Shown: piece after piece, positions 8,599 to 19,157 of the stretch
Numbering within the stretch: the first letter of the stretch is position 1
Layout of the letters: each line of letters opens with the position of its first letter
Source: Methylobacterium sp. NMS14P
Lineage (GTDB): Bacteria > Pseudomonadota > Alphaproteobacteria > Rhizobiales > Beijerinckiaceae
Direction of reading: 5' to 3'
Assembly (NCBI RefSeq): GCF_028583545.1
Contig: NZ_CP087106.1
Span: 3,456,501 to 3,520,500 of the forward strand
Length of the DNA stretch: 64,000 bases
Notes under the pieces: generated by a model
Databases searched by the model: none
Told to the model about the DNA's origin: nothing
What the model saw: the letters and a program-made list of their open reading frames with translations, nothing else
Translations under genes and position numbers: made by a program

Positions 8599-8927
8599 GG
8601 GACGGCTCGTGGAGCCCGCGGCCGGTCGAGGGAGGCGCCGCCCCGACCGCGCTCTCCGCCGCCCTCTCGGAGACGCGCCGGGAAGCGGTCGCATGGTTCA
8701 TGCCGAGTCGGGCGCGAAGCGCTCGAAAGCCCGGACACCTCGACCGATGGTGCCGGTCGGCCGGGCAGATGTTGCCGGGAATCCTCGCGCAAGGGCGCAT
8801 CTCCCAACTAACGCCTAATTTTGCGTTACGAATTCAGTTTGTTTTCAAACTCTGCCCGGAACCGCCCTTTTCAGGGCCCTGTGTCAGATTGTATCTACCG
8901 CTCACGAGAGCCGGAGCCGTCGGTCCC
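8599..8927. other. Divergent intergenic region with AT-rich core and two inverted repeats
   Basis: 329 bases between the glycosyltransferase and the SGNH hydrolase. No gene is seen. The segment 8800-8860 is strikingly AT-rich for this genome and holds two perfect inverted repeats (TAACGC/GCGTTA at 8809-8828, AGTTTG/CAAACT at 8836-8851), so it is probably the shared promoter and operator region. Confidence 0.55.
8809..8851. promoter_or_regulatory. Two adjacent inverted repeats
   Basis: First repeat: TAACGC (8809-8814), 8-base T-rich spacer, GCGTTA (8823-8828). Second: AGTTTG (8836-8841), TTTT, CAAACT (8846-8851). The arms are perfect and the centres lie about 25 bases apart. Either may bind a dimeric regulator, or the second may fold as an RNA hairpin. 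The function is inferred. Confidence 0.4.
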
Positions 8928-9737
8928 GTGTCCAAGTCGCTGAACACTGTCTTCCCCGCCCGCAGGATGCTGCGCCGCCTGGGTTTGTTGGGCGCCCTGC
9001 TGGTCCTCCCGACCGCGGTCCTCGCCTACGCGGACCTCCTGCCCGAATCCCTGGACATGCTGGGCTTCGACCTGGGCGACAGCCCGGACCTGCCGCATGT
9101 CGCCCGCCAGATCGCCATCGGCGCCCCGCTCAAGATCGTGGCCTTCGGGTCGTCCTCCACGGAGGGTGTGGGCGCGTCGAGCCCGGCCAACGCCTACCCG
9201 GCCCGGCTTCAGATCGACCTGCGCAAGAAGCTGCACGGGCTGGACGTGGCGGTGATCAATCGCGGCATCGGCGGCGAGCACGTCGACGACATGCTGGTGC
9301 GGCTCGACCGCGACGTCATCGCGGCCGAGCCCCAGCTGGTCATCTGGCAGACCGGCAGCAACGACCCGCTGCGCGGCGTCTCGCTGGACCATTTCCGCGA
9401 GGTCACCGTGTCGGCGATCCGCCGGATCCGGGACGCCGGCATCGACGTGGTGCTGATGGAGCCGCAATGGTGCCCGAAGCTCGAATCGACGCCGGGCGCC
9501 TCCCGCTTCCGTGACGCGGTGCGCAGCATCGGCGACGAGCTCGACGTGCCGGTGATCCGCCGGGCCGACCTGATGCATGGCTGGGTGCGCGAGGGCAAGC
9601 TGACGACCAAGCAGCTCTTCGCCGCCGACGGGCTGCACATGGCCGATCGCGGCTACGCCCTCCTGGCCGAGGCCGCCGCGCAGTCGATCCTGCAGGATGC
9701 CGGCCCGGTGCGCAGCCCCGAGGCGGTCGCCGAGTAG
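8928..9737 (+). CDS. SGNH/GDSL hydrolase family esterase, exported
   Basis: 269 residues from GTG at 8928 (an ATG at 8967 gives 256). A hydrophobic segment ([20 protein letters not shown]) near the N terminus is a signal peptide or anchor, so the enzyme acts in the periplasm. SGNH blocks are visible: [11 protein letters not shown] (nucleophile Ser, block I), NRGIGGEH (block II Gly), WQTGSNDPL (block III Asn) and [10 protein letters not shown] (block V Asp-x-x-His). Such enzymes remove acyl or acetyl groups from lipids or glycans; the substrate is unknown. It ends 76 bases before the hslV start. Confidence 0.8.
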   Translation: MSKSLNTVFPARRMLRRLGLLGALLVLPTAVLAYADLLPESLDMLGFDLGDSPDLPHVARQIAIGAPLKIVAFGSSSTEGVGASSPANAYPARLQIDLRKKLHGLDVAVINRGIGGEHVDDMLVRLDRDVIAAEPQLVIWQTGSNDPLRGVSLDHFREVTVSAIRRIRDAGIDVVLMEPQWCPKLESTPGASRFRDAVRSIGDELDVPVIRRADLMHGWVREGKLTTKQLFAADGLHMADRGYALLAEAAAQSILQDAGPVRSPEAVAE

Positions 9738-9813
9738 GCGCCCGGATCCCGCACCGGCTGGACTCGGCCGGCGAAGCTCCCCATCTCGGCGCGATCGAGA
9801 GCGGAGCCGAATC

Positions 9814-10389
9814 TTGAGCCAGGACGCATTCAGGTACGACGACCGGGGCGCCGTCCCCCAGATGCACGCGACGACGATCCTGATGGTCCGCAAGGGCGGC
9901 CGCGTCGTCATCGGCGGCGACGGCCAGGTCAGCCTCGGACAGACCATCGTGAAGGGCAACGCCCGGAAGGTCCGGCGCCTCGCCAAGGGTGCGGTGATCG
10001 GCGGCTTCGCGGGCGCCACCGCGGACGCCTTCACGCTGTTCGAGCGCCTCGAAGCCAAGCTGGAGCAGTATCCCGGTCAGCTGACCCGGGCCTGCGTGGA
10101 ACTCACCAAGGACTGGCGGACGGACCGCTACCTGCGCCGCCTCGAGGCGATGATGCTCGTCGCCGACCGCGACGTCAGCCTGCTCCTGTCGGGTTCGGGC
10201 GACGTGCTGGAGCCCGAGAGCGGCGTCATGGCGATCGGCTCGGGCGGCAACTACGCCCTGGCGGCCGCCCGGGCGCTGGAGGACGGTGACCTCGACGCCG
10301 AGGCGATCGTCCGACGGGCCATGGCGATCGCCGCCGAGATCTGCGTCTACACCAACGGCAATCTCGTCCTCGAGGCGCTGGACGCCTGA
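9814..10389 (+). CDS. hslV: ATP-dependent protease subunit HslV (ClpQ)
   Basis: 191 residues from a TTG start with GGAG eight bases upstream. HslV is the threonine peptidase that forms the double hexameric core capped by HslU. The mature enzyme should begin at Thr20 in [13 protein letters not shown], so residues 1-19 are a propeptide, as in other alphaproteobacteria. Other conserved parts: [34 protein letters not shown] and [16 protein letters not shown]. An ATG at 9862 would leave almost no propeptide and is less likely. The partner hslU lies 5.8 kb downstream, not adjacent as in most bacteria. Confidence 0.93.
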   Translation: MSQDAFRYDDRGAVPQMHATTILMVRKGGRVVIGGDGQVSLGQTIVKGNARKVRRLAKGAVIGGFAGATADAFTLFERLEAKLEQYPGQLTRACVELTKDWRTDRYLRRLEAMMLVADRDVSLLLSGSGDVLEPESGVMAIGSGGNYALAAARALEDGDLDAEAIVRRAMAIAAEICVYTNGNLVLEALDA

Positions 10390-10919
10390 CAGCCGGCTCG
10401 GCCGGGCCGGGTCTCGCCGGCTCTGCCGTCGCTGTCACGGCGCCGCTGGCGATCCGGAGCGCACGGCGCGCAATCGGGTGATGCCGCTCGGCGATCGTCG
10501 GCGCCGCGATCCTGGCGGCGCCCGTTCCCCGTGGCCGGTGATCGAACATCGACAGCAGATCACGGGTCGTGTCCCGCTGAAGGCACGATACGACAGCTTC
10601 CGCGCGAACTGCATCGCGCGCGAATACAATCTTGCGTTGGTCTTCGATCCATCCATCTCCGTCCTGAATCGGCACCCGGCTCGCCGCGCCGATACAAATC
10701 TCACGACAGTGTCTCTTATCCCAGGTTGTACACTCCGACGACAGCAGAGCGCGCTGCGATCACCGAAGATCGATTGCGCTCAGCGCGTTCTCGACTCGCG
10801 ACCAGGCCGGTTATTAGAGCCGCTACAGCTCACAGTAAGACAAAATTTACATCGTATAAATTATTACTTTCTGCAGGGAACCAAATCCGAATTCCCGAAT
10901 GGGGCCCTGGGGACTGACT
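10390..10919. other. Long non-coding gap with AT-rich promoter region upstream of mcp1
   Basis: 530 bases without a convincing gene: short frames here lack family resemblance and normal codon bias. The 3' part (about 10810-10890) is very AT-rich and carries an inverted repeat AATTTA/TAAATT at 10844-10862 overlapping a TATAAA sequence, so it most likely holds the promoter of the chemoreceptor gene. Confidence 0.5.
10391..10422 (+). terminator. GC-rich hairpin after hslV
   Basis: AGCCGGC (10391-10397) pairs with GCCGGCT (10416-10422), starting one base after the stop codon, with further GC pairing inside. No T-run follows, so intrinsic termination is uncertain. Confidence 0.3.
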
Positions 10920-12608
10920 ATGCGCTCGATCAATGATGTGCGGATCGTGACGAAGCTCACTGCCGCGTTCGGCAGCCTGGCGGCGGTCACGGTCGGGATC
11001 AGCGTCATCGGATACAGTCACTTGTCTTCGATCGAGCGCGTCAATCACCTGACCGAGCACTCCTATCAGGTCATCTCGGCCCTCGACGGCGTGACGCAGG
11101 CGATGGTCAATCAGGAGACCGGCCTGCGCGGCTACCTGATCGCCGGCGACCCGAGATTCCTGGAGCCGCTCCGCAACGGCCAGAAGGCCTTCGCGGTGTC
11201 TCTCGCGAGCGCCAGGTCCCTCACCGCCGACAACGCCGCGCAGCAGGCGCGCCTGGAGGCCGTGCGCGGCTCGGCGGAGACGTGGTCGAACGACATCGCC
11301 GCCAAGGAGATCGCCCTCGTCGAGGCGGGGAACCTCGACAAGGCCCGGCAGATCGAGGCGAGCGGCGCCGGCAAGGCGTCCATGGACGCCCTGCGCGCGA
11401 AGATCGGCGACGCCGGGAAGGCCGAACGGGATCTCCTCACGGCCCGGAGCGACGAGCAGGCACGCTCATTCGCGGCCGCCTACCTCGCGAGCCTCCTCGG
11501 CAGCGTCGCCAGCGTCGTCATCGCGGGCCTGCTGGCCTTCCTCGTCTTCGCCATGCTGACGCGGCCGCTCGGCCGCCTCGTGGCCGTGCTGCAGCGCATG
11601 GCCCGGGGCGAGATCGAGGCCGAGATCCGGGAGGCTGTGCGCGGCGACGAGATCGGCGCCGTCGGACGTGCCGTAGAGGGGATCAAGGCGATGGTCGCCA
11701 AGAAGGCCGCCGAGGAGGCCGAGATGAAGCGGGTCGCCGACGCGGCCGCCGCGGCCGAGCGGCGCCGGACCATGATCGAGCTCGCCGACAGCTTCGACCG
11801 CGCGGTGGGCGGGATCGTCGGCATGGTGTCGTCCTCGGCCACCGAGTTGCAGGCGACAGCCCGGACCATGTCGGCGACGGCGTCCCAGACGTCGAGCCAG
11901 TCGAACACGGTGGCGGCGGCCGCCGAGGAAGCGGCCACCAACGTCAACACCGTCGCGGCGGCGGCCGAGGAGCTCGGCTCCTCAGTGCAGGAGATCGGCC
12001 GGCAGGTGGACGGCTCGGCGCATCTGGCGCAGCGGGCCGTCTCCGACGCCGATCAGACCGGCGCCCTCGTTCAGGAGTTGAGCAATTCCGTCTCGCGGAT
12101 CGGCGACGTGGTCGGCCTGATCTCCAACATCGCGGGCCAGACCAATCTCCTCGCCCTCAACGCCACGATCGAGGCGGCCCGGGCCGGGGCCGCCGGCAAG
12201 GGCTTCGCGGTGGTCGCCTCCGAGGTGAAGGCGCTGGCCGAGCAGACCGCCAAGGCGACGCACGAGATCTCCGGCCAGATCGCGCAGATCCAGGCCTCGA
12301 CCGGGCAGGCGGTCACGTCGATCGCCGGCATCACCGACCGGATCCGCGAGATCAGCGGCGTCGCCACCTCGATCGCGGCGGCGGTCGAGGAGCAGGGTGC
12401 GGCGACCCAGGAGATCGTCCGCAACGTCTCGCAGGCGGCTGTCGGCGCCGGCGAGGTGACGAGCAACATCTCCGGCGTCGCCGGCGCCGCCGAGGAGACC
12501 GGCGTCGCCGCCGGCCAAGTCCTCGACGCGGCCTCCGAGCTGTCCCGGCAGTCCGAGCACCTGACCGCCGAGGTCAGTCGCTTCCTCGACACCGTCCGGG
12601 CGGCCTGA
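10920..12608 (+). CDS. Methyl-accepting chemotaxis protein with CHASE3-like sensor
   Basis: 562 residues. TM1 about 12-34, periplasmic helical sensor 35-186 with the CHASE3-like [17 protein letters not shown]2 about 187-213, HAMP about 214-266, signalling domain about 300-560. The hairpin tip ([20 protein letters not shown], about 404-423) is the CheA/CheW contact. It senses an unknown stimulus and signals through CheA. No C-terminal pentapeptide for CheR docking is seen. The start at 10920 is preferred over ATG 10899 because GGGGA lies six bases upstream. It sits between hslV and a second chemoreceptor. Confidence 0.92.
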   Translation: MRSINDVRIVTKLTAAFGSLAAVTVGISVIGYSHLSSIERVNHLTEHSYQVISALDGVTQAMVNQETGLRGYLIAGDPRFLEPLRNGQKAFAVSLASARSLTADNAAQQARLEAVRGSAETWSNDIAAKEIALVEAGNLDKARQIEASGAGKASMDALRAKIGDAGKAERDLLTARSDEQARSFAAAYLASLLGSVASVVIAGLLAFLVFAMLTRPLGRLVAVLQRMARGEIEAEIREAVRGDEIGAVGRAVEGIKAMVAKKAAEEAEMKRVADAAAAAERRRTMIELADSFDRAVGGIVGMVSSSATELQATARTMSATASQTSSQSNTVAAAAEEAATNVNTVAAAAEELGSSVQEIGRQVDGSAHLAQRAVSDADQTGALVQELSNSVSRIGDVVGLISNIAGQTNLLALNATIEAARAGAAGKGFAVVASEVKALAEQTAKATHEISGQIAQIQASTGQAVTSIAGITDRIREISGVATSIAAAVEEQGAATQEIVRNVSQAAVGAGEVTSNISGVAGAAEETGVAAGQVLDAASELSRQSEHLTAEVSRFLDTVRAA

Positions 12609-12704
12609 CCGGATCCGGCGCGGCACACGCCGCGCCCCTGCCTGACGGGCGCTCCCGTGCGGAGCGAAGACAAATAATTCCGGACGATCTCAGTTTACGA
12701 CGTC

Positions 12705-12751
12705 TTGACGAATAACCGGCATTTTGACGCCAACCGAGCCTTGACGGTTGG
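12705..12751 (+). promoter_or_regulatory. TTGACG direct repeats and hairpin before mcp2
   Basis: TTGACG occurs at 12705, 12724 and 12741 (spacing 19 and 17). A perfect 7-base inverted repeat CCAACCG (12730-12736) / CGGTTGG (12745-12751) ends seven bases before the ATG at 12758. The only purine-rich ribosome-binding candidate, GGTTGGA, is largely in the 3' arm, so folding would hide it. Confidence 0.4.
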
Positions 12752-12757
12752 ATAGCG

Positions 12758-14428
12758 ATGAAAATCGGCGGAAAACTCCTGAGCTTCGTCGGCGCCTGCA
12801 GCCTGACGACGCTGGTCGTTGCGGGGGTCAGCGTCGCGACGCTGAAGAGCTTCGAGCGCTCGCTGACGCGCGTCGAGAGCGCCTCGGTCCGGGCGCTCGA
12901 CGCCGCGAACTTCAACCGCCTCGCCGCCGAAGTCACCATGGACTCGCGCGGCGTCTACGCCTCCGCCGACCGGGCGGAGGCCGCCAAGTACACCGCCGGC
13001 ATCCGCAAGGGTCTCGCCGAGATGGACGCGCTTCGGGCCGACTGGGCGCCGCGGGTGACAGAGGCCGAGCGGCCGCTCTTCGAGACCATGTCGCGCAACG
13101 CCGACGCGTTCCGCACCCTCCGCGGCGCCGTCGCGGACGCGGGCGACGCGACCGGCCCGAAGGCGGCCGCCGAGCTCGGGTTCAACGACGCCAACCGGGC
13201 GAACCGCAAGGCTTTCCAGGCCAGCATCGACGCCTTGGTGAAGCAGGGTCGGGGCGAGATGGCGGCGATCAAGGCCGACACCCAGGCGCTGTTCGAGACG
13301 CGCACGCTCCTGCTCCTCGGCCTCGCCCTGATCGGAACCGTGATCTGCTGCGCCCTCGGCCTGCTCGTCGGGCAGCGGCAGATCGCCCGGCCGCTGCGGG
13401 CGGTCTCGGACGCGATCCAGCGCCTCTCGCGTGGTGACCTCACGCTGCCCGCCGTCAAGCCGGGACGCGACGAGATCGGTGCGATCTGGACGAGCATGCA
13501 GGTCTTCGGCGACACGATGCGGGAGGCCGAGACCCTGCGGCACGAGCACGAGCGGATGCAGGCCGACACGGCGACGCGCAAGCGCACCGAGATGGCCGGG
13601 CTCGCCGAGCGCTTCCAGGGCAGCATCGGCGGCCTGGTCGAGCACCTCGCCGGGGCCGCGGCCGGGCTCGAGCGCGCCGCCGCGACCATGGCGGGCAATG
13701 CCGAGCACGCCGGCACGCAGTCGCAGTCGGTGACCCGCGCCGCCGAGACCACCGCGCACAACGTGGAGGCCGTCGCCGCCGCCACCGAGGAACTCGCCGC
13801 CACCGCCAGCGAGATCGGCGTCCAGGTGACCCAGACCTCGACGGCCGCCGAGAGCGCCGTCGAGGCGACGCGGCGGACCCGGGCGAGCGTTCAGGCCCTC
13901 GCCCGCAGCGCCGACGGGATCGGGCAGGTTGTCTCGCTCATCTCCACCATCGCCGGCCAGACCAACCTGCTGGCGCTCAACGCGACCATCGAGGCGGCCC
14001 GGGCCGGCGAGGCCGGGCGCGGCTTCGCGGTCGTCGCCACCGAGGTGAAGGATCTGGCGACGCAGACCGCCAAGGCCACCGAGGAGATCGCCGGGCAGAT
14101 CGCCGCCATGCGGACCGCGACCCACGAGGCCGTCGCAGCGATCGAGGAGATCGGCGGCACGATCGAGCAGGTCCACGGGATCGCCCTCGGCGTGGCCGCC
14201 GCCGTCGAGGAGCAGCAGCTGGCCACACAGGAGATCGCCCGCAGCGTCTCGGAGGCGGCCAGCGGCACCCGCGCCGTCACCGACACGATGGCGCTGGTGC
14301 TGGGCGCGGCCCGCGAAACCGGCGCCAGCGCCGCGGAAGTCCTCGACGCCGCCGCCGACATCACCCGCCGCTCGAACGGACTGGGCGGCGAGGTAGCGGG
14401 CTTCGTGGCGCAGGTGCGGGCGGCCTGA
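12758..14428 (+). CDS. Methyl-accepting chemotaxis protein
   Basis: 556 residues. TM1 about 7-29, periplasmic helical domain 30-182 resembling four-helix-bundle sensors, TM2 about 183-205, HAMP about 206-260, signalling domain about 290-550 with tip [20 protein letters not shown]. The signalling half closely resembles the previous chemoreceptor, while the sensor half differs, as expected after duplication and sensor divergence. It would couple a periplasmic or membrane cue to CheA. The 149-base gap from the first receptor contains its own regulatory-looking repeats, so it may not simply be co-transcribed. Confidence 0.92.
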   Translation: MKIGGKLLSFVGACSLTTLVVAGVSVATLKSFERSLTRVESASVRALDAANFNRLAAEVTMDSRGVYASADRAEAAKYTAGIRKGLAEMDALRADWAPRVTEAERPLFETMSRNADAFRTLRGAVADAGDATGPKAAAELGFNDANRANRKAFQASIDALVKQGRGEMAAIKADTQALFETRTLLLLGLALIGTVICCALGLLVGQRQIARPLRAVSDAIQRLSRGDLTLPAVKPGRDEIGAIWTSMQVFGDTMREAETLRHEHERMQADTATRKRTEMAGLAERFQGSIGGLVEHLAGAAAGLERAAATMAGNAEHAGTQSQSVTRAAETTAHNVEAVAAATEELAATASEIGVQVTQTSTAAESAVEATRRTRASVQALARSADGIGQVVSLISTIAGQTNLLALNATIEAARAGEAGRGFAVVATEVKDLATQTAKATEEIAGQIAAMRTATHEAVAAIEEIGGTIEQVHGIALGVAAAVEEQQLATQEIARSVSEAASGTRAVTDTMALVLGAARETGASAAEVLDAAADITRRSNGLGGEVAGFVAQVRAA

Positions 14429-14635
14429 GCGGGCCCGTCTGAAGGAGGAAGCGTCGCGGGCCGCGGAGCCCGGACGTTGTTGCATTGCAGCGCGCGCGCC
14501 CGTAGGGTCGCCGCATTCGCAAGGACCCGGTGAAAGCCCGGGTGGCTCTTCCGGCCGCCGATCCGCCGGACCACGCATTCGAGACGCGCCCTGACCCGCC
14601 AGCGACGCGGGCACGCCGCTCGTGCGGATTCATCG

Positions 14636-16132
14636 ATGTCAGCCACCGTGCCCCGAAACGCCGGATATCTCCGGTCGTGGACCTCCAACCTGCGCGGCGA
14701 CACCCTGTCGGGGATCGTCGTCGCCCTGGCGCTGATCCCCGAGGCCATCGGCTTCTCGGTCATCGCCGGAGTCGATCCGAAGGTCGGCCTCTACGCCTCC
14801 GTGGTCATCGCCTGCACCATCGCCTTCGCGGGCGGACGCCCGGCGATGATCTCGGCCGCCACCGCCGCCACCGCGGTGGTGATGGTCGACCTCGTGCGCG
14901 AGCACGGCGTCCAGTACCTCTTCGCCGCCACGATCCTGATGGGGCTGATCCAGATCCTGGCCGGCTTGCTCCGGCTGGGCCGGCTGATGCGGTTCGTCTC
15001 GCAGTCGGTCATGACCGGCTTCGTCAACGCGCTGGCGATCCTCATCTTCCTGGCGCAGTGGCCCGAGCTCTCCGGCGTCACGCCGGCGACCTACGGGCTG
15101 ATCGCCCTCGGTCTGGCGATCATCTACGGGTTCCCGCGGATCACCCGCGCGGTTCCCGCGCCCCTCGTCGCCATCGCGGTGCTGACGGCGACCACCGCGC
15201 TGTTCCACCTCGACGTGCGCACGGTGGCCCATCTCGGCGCCCTGCCTTCCGCGCTGCCCAGCTTCGCCCTGCCGGACGTGCCGCTCACCCTCGAGACCCT
15301 GCGGATCCTCCTGCCCTACGCGGCGACGCTGGCGGCCGTCGGCCTGCTGGAGAGCCTGCTCACCGCGCAGATCGTCGACGACATGACCGACACCGGCAGC
15401 GACAAGAACCGCGAGTGCGTGGGCCAGGGCGTCGCCAACATGGCGTCGGCGGTGTTCGGCGGCATGGGCGGCTGCGCGATGATCGGTCAGTCGGTGATCA
15501 ACGTCTCGTCGGGCGCCCGCGGCCGCCTCTCGACGCTGGTGGCGGGGGCGTTCCTGCTGGTGCTCCTCGTGGCGCTGCAGGACCTGCTCGCCGTCGTGCC
15601 GGTGGCGGCTCTGACGGCCGTGATGATCATGGTCTCGATCAACACCTTCTCGTGGCGCTCCGTGCTGCGGCTCCGCACCAACCCGCTGCCCTCCTCGGCG
15701 GTGATGCTGGCGACCGTCCTGGTCGTGGTCGCCACCAAGGATCTCGCCGTCGGCGTGCTGGTGGGCGTGCTGCTCTCCGGCGTGTTCTTCGCCGGCAAGG
15801 TCGCCCGGCTCAACCGGATCACGTCTGCCCTCTCGGCCGACGGCCGCACCCGGACCTACACCGTCACCGGGCAGGTGTTCTTCGCCTCGGCGGGCACCTT
15901 CTCGGAGGGGATCGACGTGCTGGAGCCGGTCGAGCGCCTCGTCATCGATGTCCACGCCGCGCATTTCTGGGACATCTCGGCCATCGGGGCCCTCGACCGG
16001 GTGGTCCTCAAGGCCCGCGCCCGGGGTCGCGACGTCTCCGTGGTCGGCCTCAACGAGGCCAGCGCGACCCTGGTCGAGCGGTTCGGCCAGCACGACAAGG
16101 GCGACGCCGCCGCGGTCCCGGCGACACACTGA
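14636..16132 (+). CDS. SulP family anion transporter with STAS domain
   Basis: 498 residues. Residues 1-390 are strongly hydrophobic, with the SulP opening [33 protein letters not shown] and the later [33 protein letters not shown] region split over several helices; about 400-490 form a cytoplasmic STAS domain ([13 protein letters not shown] stretch [14 protein letters not shown]). SulP proteins import sulfate, bicarbonate or dicarboxylates, usually with protons or sodium; the substrate cannot be assigned. The transporter half is on the short side for the family. It lies 100 bases before hslU in the same direction. Confidence 0.88.
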   Translation: MSATVPRNAGYLRSWTSNLRGDTLSGIVVALALIPEAIGFSVIAGVDPKVGLYASVVIACTIAFAGGRPAMISAATAATAVVMVDLVREHGVQYLFAATILMGLIQILAGLLRLGRLMRFVSQSVMTGFVNALAILIFLAQWPELSGVTPATYGLIALGLAIIYGFPRITRAVPAPLVAIAVLTATTALFHLDVRTVAHLGALPSALPSFALPDVPLTLETLRILLPYAATLAAVGLLESLLTAQIVDDMTDTGSDKNRECVGQGVANMASAVFGGMGGCAMIGQSVINVSSGARGRLSTLVAGAFLLVLLVALQDLLAVVPVAALTAVMIMVSINTFSWRSVLRLRTNPLPSSAVMLATVLVVVATKDLAVGVLVGVLLSGVFFAGKVARLNRITSALSADGRTRTYTVTGQVFFASAGTFSEGIDVLEPVERLVIDVHAAHFWDISAIGALDRVVLKARARGRDVSVVGLNEASATLVERFGQHDKGDAAAVPATH

Positions 16133-16232
16133 GGCGGCTACCGGCCGACGCGTGGCCCCTTGCGCGGGGCCGCGCGCGACCCCATTCCCGGCGCGGGGCC
16201 GATTTCGGGCCGGGAACAGGGATGGCTAAGCG

Positions 16233-17546
16233 GTGACGACGTTCTCTCCCCGCGAGATCGTGTCCGAACTCGATCGGTTCATCGTCGGGCAACACGACGC
16301 CAAGCGCGCCGTGGCGATCGCGCTGCGCAACCGTTGGCGGCGCCAGCAGCTCACAGGTCCGCTCCGCGAGGAAGTCGCGCCCAAGAACATCCTGATGATC
16401 GGGCCGACCGGCTGCGGCAAGACCGAGATCGCCCGCCGCCTCGCCCGGCTCGCCAACGCGCCGTTCCTCAAGGTCGAGGCCACCAAGTTCACCGAGGTCG
16501 GCTACGTCGGCCGCGACGTCGAGCAGATCGTGCGCGACCTCGTCGAGGTGGCGATCGGCCTGACCCGGCAGGTCAAGCGCGAGGGCGTGAAGGCCAAGGC
16601 CGAGGCCGCCGCCGAGAACCGGATCCTCGACGCGCTGGTCGGCCCGACGGCGAGCCAGACCACCCGCGACAGCTTCCGGCGCAAGCTCCGCAACAGCGAG
16701 CTCGACGACAAGGAAGTGGAACTGGAGCTGACCTCCGGCGCCCCCGCGGGCATGCCGATGTTCGAGATCCCCGGCGTTCCGGGCGCCTCGATGGGCGCGA
16801 TCAACATCGGCGACATGCTCGGCAAGGCGCTCGGCGGCCAGCGCGGCAAGCCGCGCCGAGTGCTGGTGCGGGATGCCTACGCGCCGCTGATGGCCGAGGA
16901 ATCCGACAAGCTCGTCGACGACGAGGCGCTGGTCCGCGAGGCCATCCGCGAGGTCGAGAACAACGGCATCGTCTTCCTCGACGAGATCGACAAGATCTGC
17001 GCCCGCGAGGGCCGCTCGTCCGGCGACGTCTCGCGCGAGGGCGTGCAGCGCGACCTGCTGCCGCTGATCGAGGGCACGACCGTGGCGACCAAGCACGGGC
17101 CGGTGAAGACCGACCATGTGCTGTTCATCGCCTCGGGCGCCTTCCACGTCTCGAAGCCGGCGGACCTCCTGCCCGAGCTGCAGGGCCGCCTCCCGATCCG
17201 GGTGGAACTGCAGCCGCTCACGGTGGACGACTTCAAGCAGATCCTGACCGCCACCGAGGCGAGCCTGATCAAGCAGACGGTCGCGCTGTTGGAGACCGAG
17301 GGTGTCACCCTCAGCTTCACGGACGACGCTGTGGACGCCCTGGCGCGGGTCGCCGTGGAGGTGAACTCCTCGGTGGAGAATATCGGCGCGCGCCGGCTCC
17401 AGACGGTCCTGGAGCGGGTGATCGACGAGATCTCCTTCACCGCCACCGACCGGTCGGGCGAGACGGTGCCGATCGACGCGGCCTACGTGCGCGACCGGGT
17501 GCAGGATCTGGCGTCGAACGCGGATCTGAGCCGCTTCATCCTGTAA
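16233..17546 (+). CDS. hslU: ATP-dependent protease ATPase subunit HslU (ClpY)
   Basis: 437 residues from GTG at 16233. AAA+ unfoldase that feeds substrates into HslV. Visible parts: N-terminal [17 protein letters not shown], Walker [12 protein letters not shown] (about 56-66), the inserted I domain (about 110-245), Walker [12 protein letters not shown], sensor region and C-terminal DLSRFIL, whose last residues insert into HslV to activate it. The length matches the family (about 435-445). A palindrome GACGGCC-A-GGCCGTC follows the stop. It is separated from hslV by two chemoreceptors and a SulP gene. Confidence 0.95.
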   Translation: MTTFSPREIVSELDRFIVGQHDAKRAVAIALRNRWRRQQLTGPLREEVAPKNILMIGPTGCGKTEIARRLARLANAPFLKVEATKFTEVGYVGRDVEQIVRDLVEVAIGLTRQVKREGVKAKAEAAAENRILDALVGPTASQTTRDSFRRKLRNSELDDKEVELELTSGAPAGMPMFEIPGVPGASMGAINIGDMLGKALGGQRGKPRRVLVRDAYAPLMAEESDKLVDDEALVREAIREVENNGIVFLDEIDKICAREGRSSGDVSREGVQRDLLPLIEGTTVATKHGPVKTDHVLFIASGAFHVSKPADLLPELQGRLPIRVELQPLTVDDFKQILTATEASLIKQTVALLETEGVTLSFTDDAVDALARVAVEVNSSVENIGARRLQTVLERVIDEISFTATDRSGETVPIDAAYVRDRVQDLASNADLSRFIL

Positions 17547-17551
17547 GGGCC

Positions 17552-17566
17552 GACGGCCAGGCCGTC
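17552..17566 (+). terminator. Hairpin after hslU
   Basis: Perfect palindrome GACGGCC-A-GGCCGTC beginning five bases after the hslU stop. There is no T-run after it, so it may be a weak or Rho-assisted end. Confidence 0.35.
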
Positions 17567-17705
17567 ACGCATCTGCAACGCGAGCGAGTGCGGGATGGCG
17601 AGCCCCGCGTGGGAGTGGCGTGAGCCATGAGGCCGGGCGCGGGCCGCGGCGGCCCCGGCATCTGCTATGCCCGCGCCGGGGCCCGGTCCTGAGGAATGTC
17701 GTCGC

Positions 17706-18593
17706 GTGTCACGCATCAGGTTCGGCCTCGGCGATACGGTGCTCTCCGTGGCGGCGCTGGTCACCGGCATGGTCTCCCTCCAGTGCGGCGCGACCTTCGC
17801 CAAGAGCCTGTTCCCGGCGGTCGGCGCGGCCGGGACGTCCGCCCTGCGGGTCGGCTTCTCCGCCCTGATCCTGATCGCGGTCTGGCGGCCGTGGCGGCGC
17901 AGCCTGCCGGCGCGCGAGGCCGGCTGGATCGCCCTCTACGGGACCGCCCTCGGGCTGATGAACCTCCTGTTCTACCTCGCCCTGGCGCGGCTGCCGCTCG
18001 GGCCGGCCGTGGCCATCGAGTTCGTCGGGCCGCTGGCGGTCGCGCTGATCGCGTCGCGGCGCCGCTCGGATTTCCTGTGGATCGGCGTGGCGGTCGCCGG
18101 GCTCGCGTTGCTGCTGCCGATCGCCAGCCAGGACGGCCTCGACCCGGTCGGCATCGCGCTCGATCTCGGCGCGGCCCTGTGCTGGGCGCTCTACATCCTG
18201 TTCGGGCAGCGCGCGGGGCGCATCGACGGCGGGCAGGCCGTATCTCTGGGCATGCTCACGGCGGCCCTCGTCGTGGCGCCGTTCGGCGTGGCGGAGGCCG
18301 GCCCGGCCCTGCTGGCGCCCGGGCTGTTGGTCGCGGGCTTCGCGGTGGCGCTGATGTCGAGCGCCCTGCCCTACTCGCTGGAGATGGTGGCCCTGCGCCG
18401 CCTCTACCGGAAGAGCTTCGGCGTGCTGATGAGCCTGGAGCCGGCCGTCGCGGCCTGCGTGGGTCTCGTGCTTCTGGGAGAGCGAATCAGCGCCGTCCAG
18501 TGGCTCGCGATCGCGCTGGTGATCGCGGCGTCGGTAGGAATCACCGTGAGCGCCCGGCGCTCCGCTCCGCCGGCGGCCGTTCTGGAGGCCTGA
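17706..18593 (+). CDS. rhtA: EamA family threonine/homoserine exporter RhtA-like
   Basis: 295 residues from GTG at 17706, with GAGGAA nine bases upstream; this equals the length of E. coli RhtA. It has ten predicted membrane segments in two EamA halves. RhtA-like landmarks: GATFAKSLFP, the AIEFVGPLAVAL stretch, GAALCWALYILFGQRAG and the ALPYSLEMVALRRL segment near the end of the second half. It probably exports threonine, homoserine or related amino acids. It converges on the PTS IIA gene with only ten bases between stops. Confidence 0.82.
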   Translation: MSRIRFGLGDTVLSVAALVTGMVSLQCGATFAKSLFPAVGAAGTSALRVGFSALILIAVWRPWRRSLPAREAGWIALYGTALGLMNLLFYLALARLPLGPAVAIEFVGPLAVALIASRRRSDFLWIGVAVAGLALLLPIASQDGLDPVGIALDLGAALCWALYILFGQRAGRIDGGQAVSLGMLTAALVVAPFGVAEAGPALLAPGLLVAGFAVALMSSALPYSLEMVALRRLYRKSFGVLMSLEPAVAACVGLVLLGERISAVQWLAIALVIAASVGITVSARRSAPPAAVLEA

Positions 18594-18603
18594 GCGCGGA
18601 GAC

Positions 18604-19005
18604 TTACTTCCCCGCCAGGACCCGCGAGGCGACGTTGATGTATTTGCGGCCCGCTTCCTGGGCGTGGAGCACGGCGTCGCCGAGCTTCTCCTCGTCGCGG
18701 ACGCTGGCCAGCTTGATCAGCATCGGCAGGTTGATCCCCGCCACGACCTCCACCGATCCGCCGTTCATGCAGGAGAGCGCGAGGTTCGACGGGGTGCCGC
18801 CGAACATGTCGGTCAGCACCACCACACCGTCCCCGGTATTCACACGACAGACCGCGGACATGATGTCCCGGCGTCGCAGTTCCATATCGTCCTCCGGCCC
18901 GATCGTGATCGTCTCGATCTGATCCTGTGGGCCGACCACGTGCTCCAGCGCCGCCTTGAACTCGGTCGCCAGGAGTCCGTGGGTGACGAGCACCATGCCA
19001 ATCAT
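18604..19005 (-). CDS. PTS EIIA component, mannose type (ManX/PtsM-like)
   Basis: 133 residues of EIIA-Man fold. His9 in MVLVTHG is the phosphorylated histidine; TDMFGGTPSN (about 65-74) lines the active site. In alphaproteobacteria this protein works with EI-Ntr and HPr in a regulatory PTS that carries no sugar, balancing carbon and nitrogen signals with HPr kinase. It is the last gene of the chvI-chvG-hprK run but is separated from hprK by 174 bases. In relatives such as rhizobia ptsH (HPr) follows here; in this window rhtA converges instead. The start at 19005 follows the family N terminus. Confidence 0.88.
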   Translation of the reverse strand: MIGMVLVTHGLLATEFKAALEHVVGPQDQIETITIGPEDDMELRRRDIMSAVCRVNTGDGVVVLTDMFGGTPSNLALSCMNGGSVEVVAGINLPMLIKLASVRDEEKLGDAVLHAQEAGRKYINVASRVLAGK

Positions 19006-19157
19006 CGACACGTGTTCCAACGTCCTGTGTGTGCCGCCATGTTGTGCATCGCACAGCCCCCCACAAGGCGAACGCGACTTTTTTGCCCGGACATTCCCGA
19101 GATCATGCCACGGTCGCCGCGTGTGCGCCATGGGGGATACCAGTCTTGGGCGAATCG

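Noticed and set aside
10531..10917. Small open frame before the first chemoreceptor
   Set aside because: No homology, no ribosome site, and it crosses the AT-rich promoter region.
19080..19092. T-run between hprK and the PTS IIA gene as a plus-strand terminator
   Set aside because: No stem precedes the T-run on the plus strand, and no plus-strand gene ends there.
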